A DNA stretch of 64,000 nt, taken from NCBI GenBank assembly GCA_902494555.1, contig CABUTR010000007.1, forward strand, positions 16,217-80,216, written 5' to 3'. Positions 8,569 through 15,999 of the stretch are shown here, piece after piece. Numbering within the stretch: the first letter of the stretch is position 1; each line of letters starts with the position of its first letter. The notes below the pieces were generated by a model that was not told where the DNA came from, searched no databases, and worked only from the letters and a program-made list of their open reading frames with translations. Source of the stretch: an uncultured Collinsella sp. GTDB taxonomy: Bacteria > Actinomycetota > Coriobacteriia > Coriobacteriales > Coriobacteriaceae. A program made the position numbers and the translations under genes.

Positions 8569-8586
8569 GTAGCCAAATTAGCTACT
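8568..8586. other. Small hairpin at the dtd stop
   Basis: AGTAGC (8568-8573) and GCTACT (8581-8586) form a 6-bp stem that starts in the dtd stop codon. No T-run follows, so it is a weak terminator candidate at most. Confidence 0.3.
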
Positions 8587-8615
8587 TGCGCGTGTTTGTA
8601 ACAGGGTGCTATAGT
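8586..8615 (+). promoter_or_regulatory. Promoter of veg-ispE
   Basis: TTGCGC (8586-8591), an 18-base spacer, then TATAGT (8610-8615) with TGC before it (extended -10). It lies 68 bases before the veg start. Confidence 0.65.
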
Positions 8616-8682
8616 ATTAGAGTTTTGTCTATCTTAGGGGTATTATCCCCTTTTTGAATTGCACCTTCTGGAGGCCCTGTTC

Positions 8683-8979
8683 ATGGAAGAGATGGAAGTC
8701 AATCATGTCGACGACATCCACGAGAAGCTGACCGATATGGTGGGCGATCGCGTCAAGGTTAAGGCCAACATGGGCCGTACCCGCGTCGTCGAGCGCATGG
8801 GCACCATCAAGAGCGTCCACCCCGCCGTCTTTATCGTCGAGGTTGACGAGCGTCGCGGCCGCAAGTCGCGTCAGTCCTACCAGTATATCGATGTCCTTAC
8901 CGGCCAGGTCGAACTGTTCGACCCCGAGAGCGGCGAGCATATCTTTACCCCGCTCGGCAACCAGCTCGAGGAGCACTAA
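8683..8979 (+). CDS. veg: Veg family protein
   Basis: Small protein of 98 residues matching the Veg family (DUF1021), which B. subtilis work links to biofilm and spore outgrowth; its biochemical role is unclear. Visible features are VGDRVKVKANMGRTRVVERMGTI, an SH3-like basic segment, and FIVEVDERRGRKSRQSYQYIDVLTGQVEL. The ATG at 8683 is chosen because GGAGG sits 8 bases upstream; the in-frame TTG at 8659 overlaps that region. ispE begins 2 bases after the stop, so the pair is co-transcribed. The veg-ispE order is common in Gram-positives. Confidence 0.88.
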   Translation: MEEMEVNHVDDIHEKLTDMVGDRVKVKANMGRTRVVERMGTIKSVHPAVFIVEVDERRGRKSRQSYQYIDVLTGQVELFDPESGEHIFTPLGNQLEEH

Positions 8980-8981
8980 CG

Positions 8982-9878
8982 GTGACCGATCGGTCCCTCA
9001 TCCTTACCGCGCCGGCAAAGATTAACCTCTATCTAGGGGTTCATACCGAGCGCGATGCCCGCGGCTATCACAGGGTCGATTCCCTGATGGCAGCCGTCGG
9101 TCTAGCCGATACCGTGACGGTCACGCCGGCGCAGGCGTTGACCGTCCAAACCGTTCCGGCATCCGATTTTCCCATGCAAAAAAATACGGCTTATCGGGCG
9201 GCAATCGCTATGGCCGAACATTACGGTCGTGATGCCAACGTGTGCGTGACGATTGAAAAGCGTATCCCGCTGTGCGCCGGCCTGGGAGGTCCCTCGACGG
9301 ATGCCGCCGCGGTCATTGTTGCCTTGGCCGAGCTGTGGGATATCGACCGCACCGATCCTGCGCTCGATGACATCGCTCGTGGCATTGGCGCCGATGTGCC
9401 GTTCTTTTTGCACGCGAGTCCCGCATTCTACGTGGGCGGGGGAGATGTGCTGGCCACTGAGTATCCTGTGCTTCCGGCGACGCCTGTCGTATTGGTTAAG
9501 CCGCACGAGACGAGCGTTTCAACGGTTGAGGCGTATCGGCGATTTGATGAGAGCCCGCTGCCCGCGGACAAACCCGGAGCGATTGCTTCCGCCTTACACG
9601 CCGGTGATGCCGAGACGGCATATGCACTCATCCATAACAACCTGGGTGTCATTTCCGCACAGATGGAGCCGCAGATTCAAACGGTCCTCGACTGGCTGCG
9701 TAAACAGGACGGCACCGTTGCTGTAGATGTGTGCGGATCGGGTGCCTGCTCGTTTGCCATTTGCGACACCGCCGCTACGGCAGTCCATCTTGCGGTGGTC
9801 GCCCAGCAAAACGGCTGGTGGTCTTGTGCAACGGAGCTCATCCCTAACGCGGTTTGCATCGACGCGCCAAAGAAATAA
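8982..9878 (+). CDS. ispE: 4-diphosphocytidyl-2-C-methyl-D-erythritol kinase
   Basis: GHMP kinase that phosphorylates the 2-hydroxyl of CDP-ME in the MEP isoprenoid pathway. The 298-residue protein has the substrate motif APAKINLYLGV at the N-terminus, the GHMP glycine loop PLCAGLGGPSTDAAA near 96-109 and a C-terminal VCGSGACSFA segment. The loop is slightly unusual (GGPST rather than GGGSS). GTG start, 2 bases after veg. The later pathway genes ispD and ispF are at 23-24.5 kb. Confidence 0.93.
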   Translation: MTDRSLILTAPAKINLYLGVHTERDARGYHRVDSLMAAVGLADTVTVTPAQALTVQTVPASDFPMQKNTAYRAAIAMAEHYGRDANVCVTIEKRIPLCAGLGGPSTDAAAVIVALAELWDIDRTDPALDDIARGIGADVPFFLHASPAFYVGGGDVLATEYPVLPATPVVLVKPHETSVSTVEAYRRFDESPLPADKPGAIASALHAGDAETAYALIHNNLGVISAQMEPQIQTVLDWLRKQDGTVAVDVCGSGACSFAICDTAATAVHLAVVAQQNGWWSCATELIPNAVCIDAPKK

Positions 9879-9913
9879 AAATTTCTCTAGCACGCGGCGA
9901 AAATCTTTGTTAC

Positions 9914-9919
9914 TATAGT
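9914..9919 (+). promoter_or_regulatory. -10 of tRNA-Pro
   Basis: TATAGT lies 8 bases before the mature tRNA-Pro 5' end. The -35 is not obvious. Confidence 0.45.
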
Positions 9920-9927
9920 CGAGCTAA

Positions 9928-10004
9928 CGGGTTGTGGCTCAGTTTGGTAGAGCACTGCGTTCGGGACGCAGGGGTCGCTGGTTCAAATCCAGTCAACCCG
10001 ACCA
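9928..10004 (+). tRNA. tRNA-Pro (anticodon CGG)
   Basis: Cloverleaf with acceptor CGGGTTG/CAACCCG, anticodon stem CTGCG/CGCAG with loop TTCGGGA (anticodon CGG), T-arm TTCAAAT, discriminator A and encoded CCA. Confidence 0.95.
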
Positions 10005-10015
10005 GAGCATGAGGA

Positions 10016-10043
10016 GGGACCGCTTCTTGCGGTCCCTTTTTTT
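10016..10043 (+). terminator. tRNA-Pro terminator
   Basis: GGGACCGC/GCGGTCCC perfect 8-bp stem, 5-base loop, then seven T. Confidence 0.9.
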
Positions 10044-10051
10044 AGCTATTG

Positions 10052-10080
10052 TTGTGATACCGCGATACCCGCGGTATACT
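10052..10080 (+). promoter_or_regulatory. tatA promoter with spacer palindrome
   Basis: TTGTGA, a 17-base spacer, then TATACT. A perfect 7-bp inverted repeat, ATACCGC (10057-10063) and GCGGTAT (10071-10077), fills the spacer and enters the -10. It could be an operator. Confidence 0.65.
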
Positions 10081-10116
10081 CATTCGAGCTTGTCTCGCTG
10101 TATTGTGGAGGTCTAC

Positions 10117-10392
10117 ATGTTTGGACTGAGGGCTCCTGAGCTCATCATTATTCTCGTCGTTGTCCTGATTATATTCGGGCCTAAGAACCTGCCGAAGCTC
10201 GGCAAGTCCCTCGGCTCTACCGTCAAGAATATCCGCGAGGGTATGGAGGGCGACGATAAGACCGAGACCAAGCAGGCCGAGGAGGTCGTGGTCGAGCAGT
10301 CCGAGGAGGACAAGGAGATCGCTGAGCTCGAGGCCAAGCTCGCTGCTGCCAAGAAGAAGCAGGCAGAGGACAGCGACGCGGACGCAGAGTAG
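10117..10392 (+). CDS. tatA: Sec-independent translocase subunit TatA
   Basis: Membrane subunit that forms the twin-arginine export pore. Of 91 residues, 7-22 form one hydrophobic helix (APELIIILVVVLIIFG). It is followed by the FGPKNLPKLGKSLG hinge and amphipathic helix, then a highly charged Glu/Lys tail rich in coiled-coil heptads. The ATG is fixed by GGAGG 5 bases upstream; an open frame reaches further 5' but runs through tRNA-Pro. TatC is not in the window. It has its own promoter and terminator. TatB cannot be excluded, but the length fits TatA. Confidence 0.9.
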   Translation: MFGLRAPELIIILVVVLIIFGPKNLPKLGKSLGSTVKNIREGMEGDDKTETKQAEEVVVEQSEEDKEIAELEAKLAAAKKKQAEDSDADAE

Positions 10393-10417
10393 TCCCATCC
10401 CTTTGGGGTGAGCACCT

Positions 10418-10450
10418 GACCGGCTTGCCCGCAGGCTAGCCGGTCTTTTT
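10418..10450 (+). terminator. tatA terminator
   Basis: GACCGGCT/AGCCGGTC outer stem with an inner GCC/GGC pair, followed by five T. Confidence 0.88.
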
Positions 10451-10498
10451 CGTTTTGTTGACAGTTGATTGTTTGATCAGAGTTGGGGAGATATCCGT

Positions 10499-10969
10499 AT
10501 GGACGCAAGCCAGATCGTACTGACCGCTGAGGGCCGCCAGAAGCTCGTCGAGGAGCTCGCTTGGCGTGAGGGCGATTACGCCAAGGAGATCGTCGAGGAC
10601 ATCAAGGAAGCCCGCGCGTTCGGCGACCTTTCGGAGAACTCCGAGTACGATGCCGCCAAGGACAAGCAGGCCCAGAACGCCGCTCGTATTGCCGAGATCC
10701 AGGCTATCCTCGCCAACGCTCAGGTTGCTGCCACCACGGGCGATCTGACCGTCTCCATCGGCTCCACCGTTTCCCTGATCGACCCCAACGGTGAGGTCAT
10801 GGAAGTCACGCTTGTCGGTACCACCGAGACCAACTCGCTCGAGCACAAGATCTCCAACGAGTCTCCGGTCGGTCACGCCATCATCGGTCACGGCGAGGGC
10901 GACTCCGTCGAGGTCGTTACGCCTTCCGGCAAGACTCGCGTCTACACCATCGCCAAGATCGCACGCTAG
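10499..10969 (+). CDS. greA: Transcription elongation factor GreA
   Basis: Binds RNA polymerase and stimulates cleavage of backtracked transcripts. Of 156 residues, the N-terminal coiled coil contains AFGDLSENSEYDAAKDKQ near 39-56, the acidic tip essential for cleavage. The C-terminal FKBP-like domain ends with HAIIGHGEGDSVEV and the conserved VYTIAKI. The ATG at 10499 has GGGGAG upstream; an in-frame TTG at 10469 lacks one. TTGACA at 10458-10463 may be its -35, without a good -10. lysS follows after a terminator. Confidence 0.95.
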   Translation: MDASQIVLTAEGRQKLVEELAWREGDYAKEIVEDIKEARAFGDLSENSEYDAAKDKQAQNAARIAEIQAILANAQVAATTGDLTVSIGSTVSLIDPNGEVMEVTLVGTTETNSLEHKISNESPVGHAIIGHGEGDSVEVVTPSGKTRVYTIAKIAR

Positions 10970-10997
10970 ACCACGGTCCCGCGTAAAGGTATGTTTT

Positions 10998-11031
10998 CGC
11001 TCCCTGGGACCGAATCCTGGGGAGCGTTTTA
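10998..11031 (+). terminator. greA terminator
   Basis: CGCTCCC (10998-11004) pairs with GGGAGCG (11020-11026), followed by TTTTAGTTT, just ahead of the lysS ribosome site. It could also lower read-through into lysS. Confidence 0.7.
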
Positions 11032-11048
11032 GTTTGAGGAGCTAACTT

Positions 11049-13013
11049 ATGGCAGAGAACCAGAACGCCGCAGATCAGGCATCGACGCTCAACGACGAGC
11101 GCGCCACCCGCCTGGCCAAGCGCGCCGCCCTGTTCGAGGCGGGCCAGAACCCCTATCCCGAGCACTCTGAGCTTGAGGACTACGTCGCCGATATCGAGGC
11201 TAAGTACGCCGAGCTTGCCGATGGCGAGGACACCGAGGACGTCGTGAAGATCGCCGGCCGTGTGGTCGCCAAGCGCGGTCAGGGCAAGATCATGTTCATC
11301 GTCGTGCGCGATGCGACTGCCGAGATTCAGCTGTTCTGCCGCATCAACGACATGGACGAGGCTGCCTGGAATACGCTCAAGTCCCTCGACCTGGGCGACA
11401 TCCTGGGCGTGACCGGCGTGGTCGTGCGCACCCAGCGCGGCCAGCTTTCCGTTGCCCCTAAGAGCGCGACCCTGCTTGCCAAGGCCGTTCGTCCGCTGCC
11501 CGAGAAGTTCCACGGCCTCTCCGACAAGGAGACCCGCTATCGCCAGCGCTATGTCGACCTGATCGCCAACGACGACGTTCGCGAGACCTTCCGTAAGCGT
11601 TCACAGATTCTCTCCACCTTCCGCCGCTTTATGGAGTCCGACGGCTACATGGAGGTCGAGACCCCCATTCTGCAGACCATCCAGGGTGGTGCCACGGCCA
11701 AGCCGTTCATCACGCACTTCAACGCGCTCGATCAGGAGTGCTACCTGCGTATTGCCACCGAGCTGCACCTCAAGCGCTGCATTGTCGGTGGTTTTGAGCG
11801 CGTGTTCGAGATCGGCCGCATCTTCCGTAACGAGGGCATGGACCTTACCCACAACCCCGAGTTCACCACGATGGAGGCCTACCGTGCCTTCTCCGATCTC
11901 GAGGGCATGAAGGCGCTCGCCCAGGGCGTCATCAAGGCTGCCAACAAGGCTATCGGCAATCCTGAGGTCATCGAGTACCAGGGCCAGACCATTGACCTGT
12001 CCGGTGAGTGGGCCAGCCGCCCCATGACCGATATTGTCTCTGATGTGATCGGCAAGAAGGTCACCATCGATACGCCGGTCGAGGAGCTTGCCGCCGCCGC
12101 GCGCGAGAAGGGCCTGGAGATTAAGCCCGAGTGGACTGCTGGCAAGATCATCGCCGAGATCTACGATGAGCTGGGCGAGGACACCATCGTCAACCCGACC
12201 TTCGTGTGCGATTACCCCATCGAGGTCAGCCCGCTCGCCAAGCGTTTTGAGGACGATCCGCGTCTAACCCACCGCTTTGAGCTGGTTATCGCCGGCCACG
12301 AGTACGCCAACGCATTCTCCGAGCTCAACGACCCGGTCGACCAGGCCGAGCGCTTTGCCGCCCAGATGGCCGAGAAGGCCGGCGGCGACGACGAGGCCAT
12401 GGAATACGACGAGGACTACGTGCGCGCCCTCGAGTACGGTATGCCTCCCGCGGGCGGCATCGGTATCGGTATCGACCGCGTGGTCATGTTGCTCACCAAC
12501 CAGGCTTCCATTCGCGACGTCCTGCTGTTCCCCCACATGAAGCCCGAGAAGGGTTTCCAGTCTGGTGCCGCTGCCGCCAAGGCTGCCGAGGCCGGCAACG
12601 CCGCAAGCCCGTTCGTCAAGTCGCTTAAGCCCACGCTCGATTACTCCAAGATCGCCGTTGAGCCGCTGTTTGAGGAGTTCGTCGACTTCGATACCTTCTC
12701 CAAGAGCGATTTCCGCGCTGTGAAGGTCAAGGCATGCGAGGCCGTCAAGAAGTCCAAGAAGCTGCTGAACTTTACGCTCGACGACGGTACCGGTACCGAC
12801 CGCACCATCCTCTCCGGTATTCACGCTTATTACGAGCCCGAGGACCTGGTCGGCAAGACCTTGCTCGCCATCACCAACCTGCCTCCGCGCAAGATGATGG
12901 GTATTCCCAGCTGCGGCATGCTGATCAGCGCTGTCCACGAGGAGGAGGGCGAGGAGCGCCTCAACCTGATCCAGCTCGACGCCTCCATCCCCGCCGGCGC
13001 AAAGATGTACTAG
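11049..13013 (+). CDS. lysS: Lysyl-tRNA synthetase with C-terminal tRNA-binding (EMAPII/Trbp111-like) domain
   Basis: Class-II synthetase that charges tRNA-Lys. Residues about 60-160 form the OB-fold anticodon domain (KIAGRVVAKRGQGK). Motif 2 is FEIGRIFRNEGMD near 253, and motif 3 is GIGIGIDRVVMLL near 470. A normal LysRS ends near residue 500. Here a linker leads to about 110 further residues (545-654): DFDTFSKSDFRAVKVKACE, TLLAITNLPPRKMMGIPSCG and ISAVHEE. These read as the tRNA-binding domain found at the C-terminus of MetRS or as free Trbp111. The frame is continuous. Its role is probably added tRNA affinity or dimerisation (inference). GAGGAG site. Confidence 0.92.
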   Translation: MAENQNAADQASTLNDERATRLAKRAALFEAGQNPYPEHSELEDYVADIEAKYAELADGEDTEDVVKIAGRVVAKRGQGKIMFIVVRDATAEIQLFCRINDMDEAAWNTLKSLDLGDILGVTGVVVRTQRGQLSVAPKSATLLAKAVRPLPEKFHGLSDKETRYRQRYVDLIANDDVRETFRKRSQILSTFRRFMESDGYMEVETPILQTIQGGATAKPFITHFNALDQECYLRIATELHLKRCIVGGFERVFEIGRIFRNEGMDLTHNPEFTTMEAYRAFSDLEGMKALAQGVIKAANKAIGNPEVIEYQGQTIDLSGEWASRPMTDIVSDVIGKKVTIDTPVEELAAAAREKGLEIKPEWTAGKIIAEIYDELGEDTIVNPTFVCDYPIEVSPLAKRFEDDPRLTHRFELVIAGHEYANAFSELNDPVDQAERFAAQMAEKAGGDDEAMEYDEDYVRALEYGMPPAGGIGIGIDRVVMLLTNQASIRDVLLFPHMKPEKGFQSGAAAAKAAEAGNAASPFVKSLKPTLDYSKIAVEPLFEEFVDFDTFSKSDFRAVKVKACEAVKKSKKLLNFTLDDGTGTDRTILSGIHAYYEPEDLVGKTLLAITNLPPRKMMGIPSCGMLISAVHEEEGEERLNLIQLDASIPAGAKMY

Positions 13014-13334
13014 GGGGTTACGGCGTTTTGCCAAACGCCGTAACCAGTTGACGCTGCAAGCCCGCCAGAGCGGCAATCTGCCTTTCAACTTCGGCGGCAT
13101 GACCAAAAGGTCAATGCCGCCTTGTTTCAAGGCACCTTGCTCGCTCTGGCGGGCTTTCGCTGTCGTTGCCAAGGCATCGGCGTTGCCTTGGCTGTCAATA
13201 GTCATTGTGGACGTTCTTAAACGACTACCCAACGGCTATTGCGCACATGGCTCGTATAGCAGTCGTCTCTTTTATGTTTCCTTTAGCCGTCGCTGCCTAG
13301 GATGGGGGTTAGTCGGCAGGAAGGGAGTGCCTAT
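13014..13334. other. Gap between lysS and thrE-type gene
   Basis: About 320 bases with no credible gene. The first half is repeat family R1 (hairpin plus 99-bp palindrome) and its conserved flank to about 13195. The second half is unremarkable leader sequence ending in the ribosome site AAGGGAG. Confidence 0.6.
13016..13156. repeat. R1 palindromic element, copy 1
   Basis: Two structures in tandem, starting 2 bases after the lysS stop. The first is a 13-bp perfect hairpin (arms GGTTACGGCGTTT, 4-base loop, 13016-13045). The second is a 99-bp nested palindrome (13058-13156) with 15-bp perfect outer arms AAGCCCGCCAGAGCG/CGCTCTGGCGGGCTT, middle pairing GCAA..TGCCTT/AAGGCA..TTGC, and a core GGCATGACC-AAAA-GGTCAATGCC. 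Copies 2 (46394) and 3 (26029) share the core. Confidence 0.8.
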
Positions 13335-14903
13335 ATGGACGATGTGAGCGAGCGTGCAATTGAAGAGGAGATGCTCGATCAGTTCAATTACTTCGATGAT
13401 GAGGACGAGGAGCTGATCGATCGTCGCGAGCCGGCGTCGCTCGATGCCTTCGACCTTGTTGATGAAGAGCCCGACGAGGACGAGGTCGAATCAGCGGAGC
13501 CCCCACAGTCTTCGCGCCTGGACTCGCTGCTTTCGAGAGTCCCTATGCACCACGGCGCTCGTGCCGGCGCGCTTCATATGAAAACTGACTGGCGCCAGAT
13601 CGTGACGGCAGGCGATGAGCTTGCCGTCGATGCGCCGCTCACCGATAAATCATCCATCATCTGTCGCACCGGCATGCTTATGCTGGCAAGTGGAACAGGT
13701 GCCTGGCGCGTGCGCGATACCATGAATCGTGTTGCTGCCGTGCTTGGCGTCACGATTCACGTCGATCTGAGTCTCCTGTCGTTTGAGTGCACCTGCATCG
13801 AAGACGGTCACTGCTTTAACGAGGTCGTCAGCCTACCCACAACGGGAGTCAATACTCATCGCATTTGGATGATGGAGAGCTTCTTAAAGGAAATTGAGAT
13901 TTACGGGCGCCGTTTTACCGTGCACGAGTACCACGAGATGCTCAAGACCGTTGAGAGCTCGAAGCCCGATTACGCTTCCTGGCAACAGGGCCTTGCGGCA
14001 GCCTGTGCTTGCGGCGCCTTTGTCTTTTTGCTCGGCGGCGGCCCTATCGAGATGGCCTGCGCATTCGTAGGCGCTGGTGTCGGCAACTTTGCTCGCTCCC
14101 ATATTCTCAAGCAGGGCCTTGGCCAGTTTAGCGCGCTGACGATCGGCGTTGCGCTCGCTTGCGTTTCGTATCTGCTGGCATTGCTCGGCCTTGGCCAGGT
14201 CGTACCGGGGGCAATGTCGCACCAAGAAGGCTATATCGGCGCCATGCTCTTTGTGATTCCCGGCTTTCCCCTCATTACGGCAGGCCTCGACATCGCTAAG
14301 CTCGACATGCGAAGCGGTATCGAGCGTCTTTCGTATGCTGTGTCTATTATTGTGATGGCGACCCTCGTAGGTTGGATGGTTGCCGAGTGTGTGGGACTGG
14401 CGCCGGATGACTTCGCCCCGCTTGGTCTCTCACCGTTGGCTCTTACGCTCTTGCGCGTGCTGATGAGCTTTATCGGCGTATTTGGCTTCTCGGTTATGTT
14501 CAACAGTCCGGTAAAGATGGCAGCGGCGGCAGGGCTCATCGGCGCCGTGTCTAATACCTTGCGCCTTACGCTCGTCGATGCGCCGACGCTGTTTCCCTTC
14601 TTGGGCCTGAGTGCGGGCATGCCTCCCGAGGCGGCTGCGTTTACCGGCGCGTTGGTATCGGGGCTGCTCGCGAGCTTGGCCGAAATCAAGCTCACCTACC
14701 CACGTATCGCCCTCACGGTGCCTTCGATTGTCATTATGGTGCCGGGCTTGTATCTGTATCGCTCGATGTATTACATGTGCACCTTCGACACGGTCAATAT
14801 GCTCGGCTGGTTTGTGCGTGCAGTGCTCATCGTGGCGTTTTTGCCCGTTGGTCTGGGTGTGGCGCGTACGCTCACCGACCCTCGCTGGCGCCACACCAGC
14901 TAA
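13335..14903 (+). CDS. Threonine/serine exporter family membrane protein (ThrE type)
   Basis: Predicted secondary exporter of threonine and serine. The 522-residue protein has a roughly 80-residue acidic N-terminus, a soluble ThrE domain (VRDTMNRVAAVLGV, IHVDLSLLSFECTC) and about ten membrane helices from residue 215 onward, in two blocks (DUF1212-like then DUF3815-like) with GFPLITAGLDIAKLDMRSGIERL between. C. glutamicum ThrE is similar in length and layout. ATG at 13335 is taken because AAGGGAG lies 9 bases upstream; an in-frame ATG at 13302 lacks a site. An R3 palindrome follows the gene. Confidence 0.85.
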   Translation: MDDVSERAIEEEMLDQFNYFDDEDEELIDRREPASLDAFDLVDEEPDEDEVESAEPPQSSRLDSLLSRVPMHHGARAGALHMKTDWRQIVTAGDELAVDAPLTDKSSIICRTGMLMLASGTGAWRVRDTMNRVAAVLGVTIHVDLSLLSFECTCIEDGHCFNEVVSLPTTGVNTHRIWMMESFLKEIEIYGRRFTVHEYHEMLKTVESSKPDYASWQQGLAAACACGAFVFLLGGGPIEMACAFVGAGVGNFARSHILKQGLGQFSALTIGVALACVSYLLALLGLGQVVPGAMSHQEGYIGAMLFVIPGFPLITAGLDIAKLDMRSGIERLSYAVSIIVMATLVGWMVAECVGLAPDDFAPLGLSPLALTLLRVLMSFIGVFGFSVMFNSPVKMAAAAGLIGAVSNTLRLTLVDAPTLFPFLGLSAGMPPEAAAFTGALVSGLLASLAEIKLTYPRIALTVPSIVIMVPGLYLYRSMYYMCTFDTVNMLGWFVRAVLIVAFLPVGLGVARTLTDPRWRHTS

Positions 14904-14940
14904 TTGGTACAAGGGGGATAGGTCACTTTGCACCAAATGA

Positions 14941-15005
14941 GTTGCGGTGAAATAGGGACTGAATTGCTGCTTAAAGGGTCAAAACAGTCCGTATTCCACC
15001 GCAAC
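14941..15005. repeat. R3 palindrome, copy 1
   Basis: 21-base arms (14941-14961, 14985-15005) beginning GTTGCGGTGAAATA and ending CACCGCAAC, paired with two mismatches around a 23-base loop. Copy 2 at 50501 has perfect arms and the same loop length. Confidence 0.75.
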
Positions 15006-15121
15006 TTATGGGGTCGGGGGATTATTGGTGCCCTGCATCTTCACAAACTCAACGCTTACGAAGCGCGGGGTTTTCGTGCTAGGCTGGTTCCACCACATAA
15101 GTAGTCGCAGACGCACGTGCC

Positions 15122-15173
15122 ACGGGCGGGCGAGATGAAGTCCCAACAGCTCCATCTTGCCCGCCCGTTTTTG
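15122..15173 (+). terminator. Long leader hairpin with T-run
   Basis: ACGGGCGGGC and GCCCGCCCGT form a 10-bp stem, extended by AGATG/CATCT inside, followed by TTTTTG. It sits about 45 bases before the DUF2798 gene, so it either ends an upstream transcript or attenuates this gene. Confidence 0.6.
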
Positions 15174-15216
15174 TTGCGTGGTACCGCGGCGTAACACAGA
15201 AAGGATTTTGCCCTTT

Positions 15217-15810
15217 ATGCCTATCAACAAACGAGAGAGCCTGCTGTTCACCTTTATCATGTGCTTTTGCATGGTGCTTTGGATGAGCATCTACAACGTT
15301 GCCCTGCAGCATGGGGCCATCAACGGCGAGGTTGTTGCCGCCGCGTGGCTCGGCTTCCCCGTTGCCTACGTTTTTGCCATGTGCTGCGACTGGTTTGTTG
15401 CCAGCCCCCTTGCCAAGGGTTTCGCCTTTAAATTCCTGGTCACGCCGGGCAAGAGCTCGCCGCTTGCCATGACGCTCGCCGTCAGCTCCTGCATGGTCGT
15501 TCCTATGGTCATCATCATGTCGCTCTACGGTGCGTGCGAGGGCCTATTCCACATGCCCGGCGGTCCGCTCGCCAACCTGCAGCTGCTGCCGATGATGTGG
15601 CTCGTTAACATTCCGCGCAACTTTATCATGGCCCTGCCCTGGAACCTGCTGGTGGCCGGTCCGGTTGCTCGCTTTGTCTTCCGCCGCGCCTTCCCCATGG
15701 GCACGGTCTTTGCCGAGCCGCACATGGAGCTCGTGCGCATGCCGGGCGCTCCCGTTGCCGATGCCGTCAATGACGTTGCCGAGAGCATGGACGCCGAGCC
15801 CGCCTGCTAG
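15217..15810 (+). CDS. DUF2798 membrane protein
   Basis: Uncharacterised integral membrane protein of 197 residues. The N-terminus MPINKRESLLFTFIMCFCMV is the hallmark of DUF2798. The protein has two DUF2798-like halves, each with two hydrophobic helices (about 9-30 and 42-64; 85-107 and 128-152), then a hydrophilic tail. The ATG at 15217 follows AAGGA at a rather long 11 bases; an in-frame ATG at 15157 lies within the leader hairpin and is unlikely. No function is established for the family. Confidence 0.8.
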   Translation: MPINKRESLLFTFIMCFCMVLWMSIYNVALQHGAINGEVVAAAWLGFPVAYVFAMCCDWFVASPLAKGFAFKFLVTPGKSSPLAMTLAVSSCMVVPMVIIMSLYGACEGLFHMPGGPLANLQLLPMMWLVNIPRNFIMALPWNLLVAGPVARFVFRRAFPMGTVFAEPHMELVRMPGAPVADAVNDVAESMDAEPAC

Positions 15811-15910
15811 ACAGCAGCTCAAAACCAAACCGCCAAACGGACCCGAGCAATTCCTTTTTTTGTAGACGTTGTCGCGCGGCTACGGGCGGGAAAGGTCCCA
15901 ACGGTTAACA

Positions 15911-15961
15911 TATACTCCATATGGGTAAAGAGACCAAAGCGCTGCCGCGGGGCGGCGCTTT
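15911..15961 (+). promoter_or_regulatory. clpC -10 and leader hairpin
   Basis: TATACT at 15911-15916, followed in the leader by the stem AAAGCGC/GCGCTTT (15936-15961) with inner GCC/GGC pairs. No CIRCE or HAIR heat-shock operator is seen. The -35 is weak. Confidence 0.45.
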
Positions 15962-15999
15962 GCGTTTGAAAAAAACTAGCTCGTCTAAGAGGAACTAGC

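Larger units (their letters stand above)
14904..15216. other. Gap between thrE-type gene and DUF2798 gene
   Basis: About 310 bases without a gene. It holds an R3 palindrome (14941-15005), then a plain stretch, then a GC-rich hairpin with T-run (15122-15173) in the leader of the next gene. Confidence 0.6.

Noticed and set aside
10469..10498. N-terminal extension of greA from a TTG
   Set aside because: The normal GreA start at 10499 has a ribosome site; the extension does not match the family.
10970..11048. T-box leader for lysS
   Set aside because: Too short and only a simple terminator is present; no T-box core seen here or before cysS and asnS.
13048..13347. 99-codon frame after lysS
   Set aside because: It is the R1 palindrome read as protein; the same peptide appears at 46.5 kb only because the repeat recurs.
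15840..15999. CIRCE or HAIR heat-shock operator before clpC
   Set aside because: Neither consensus is present; only a GC hairpin in the leader.
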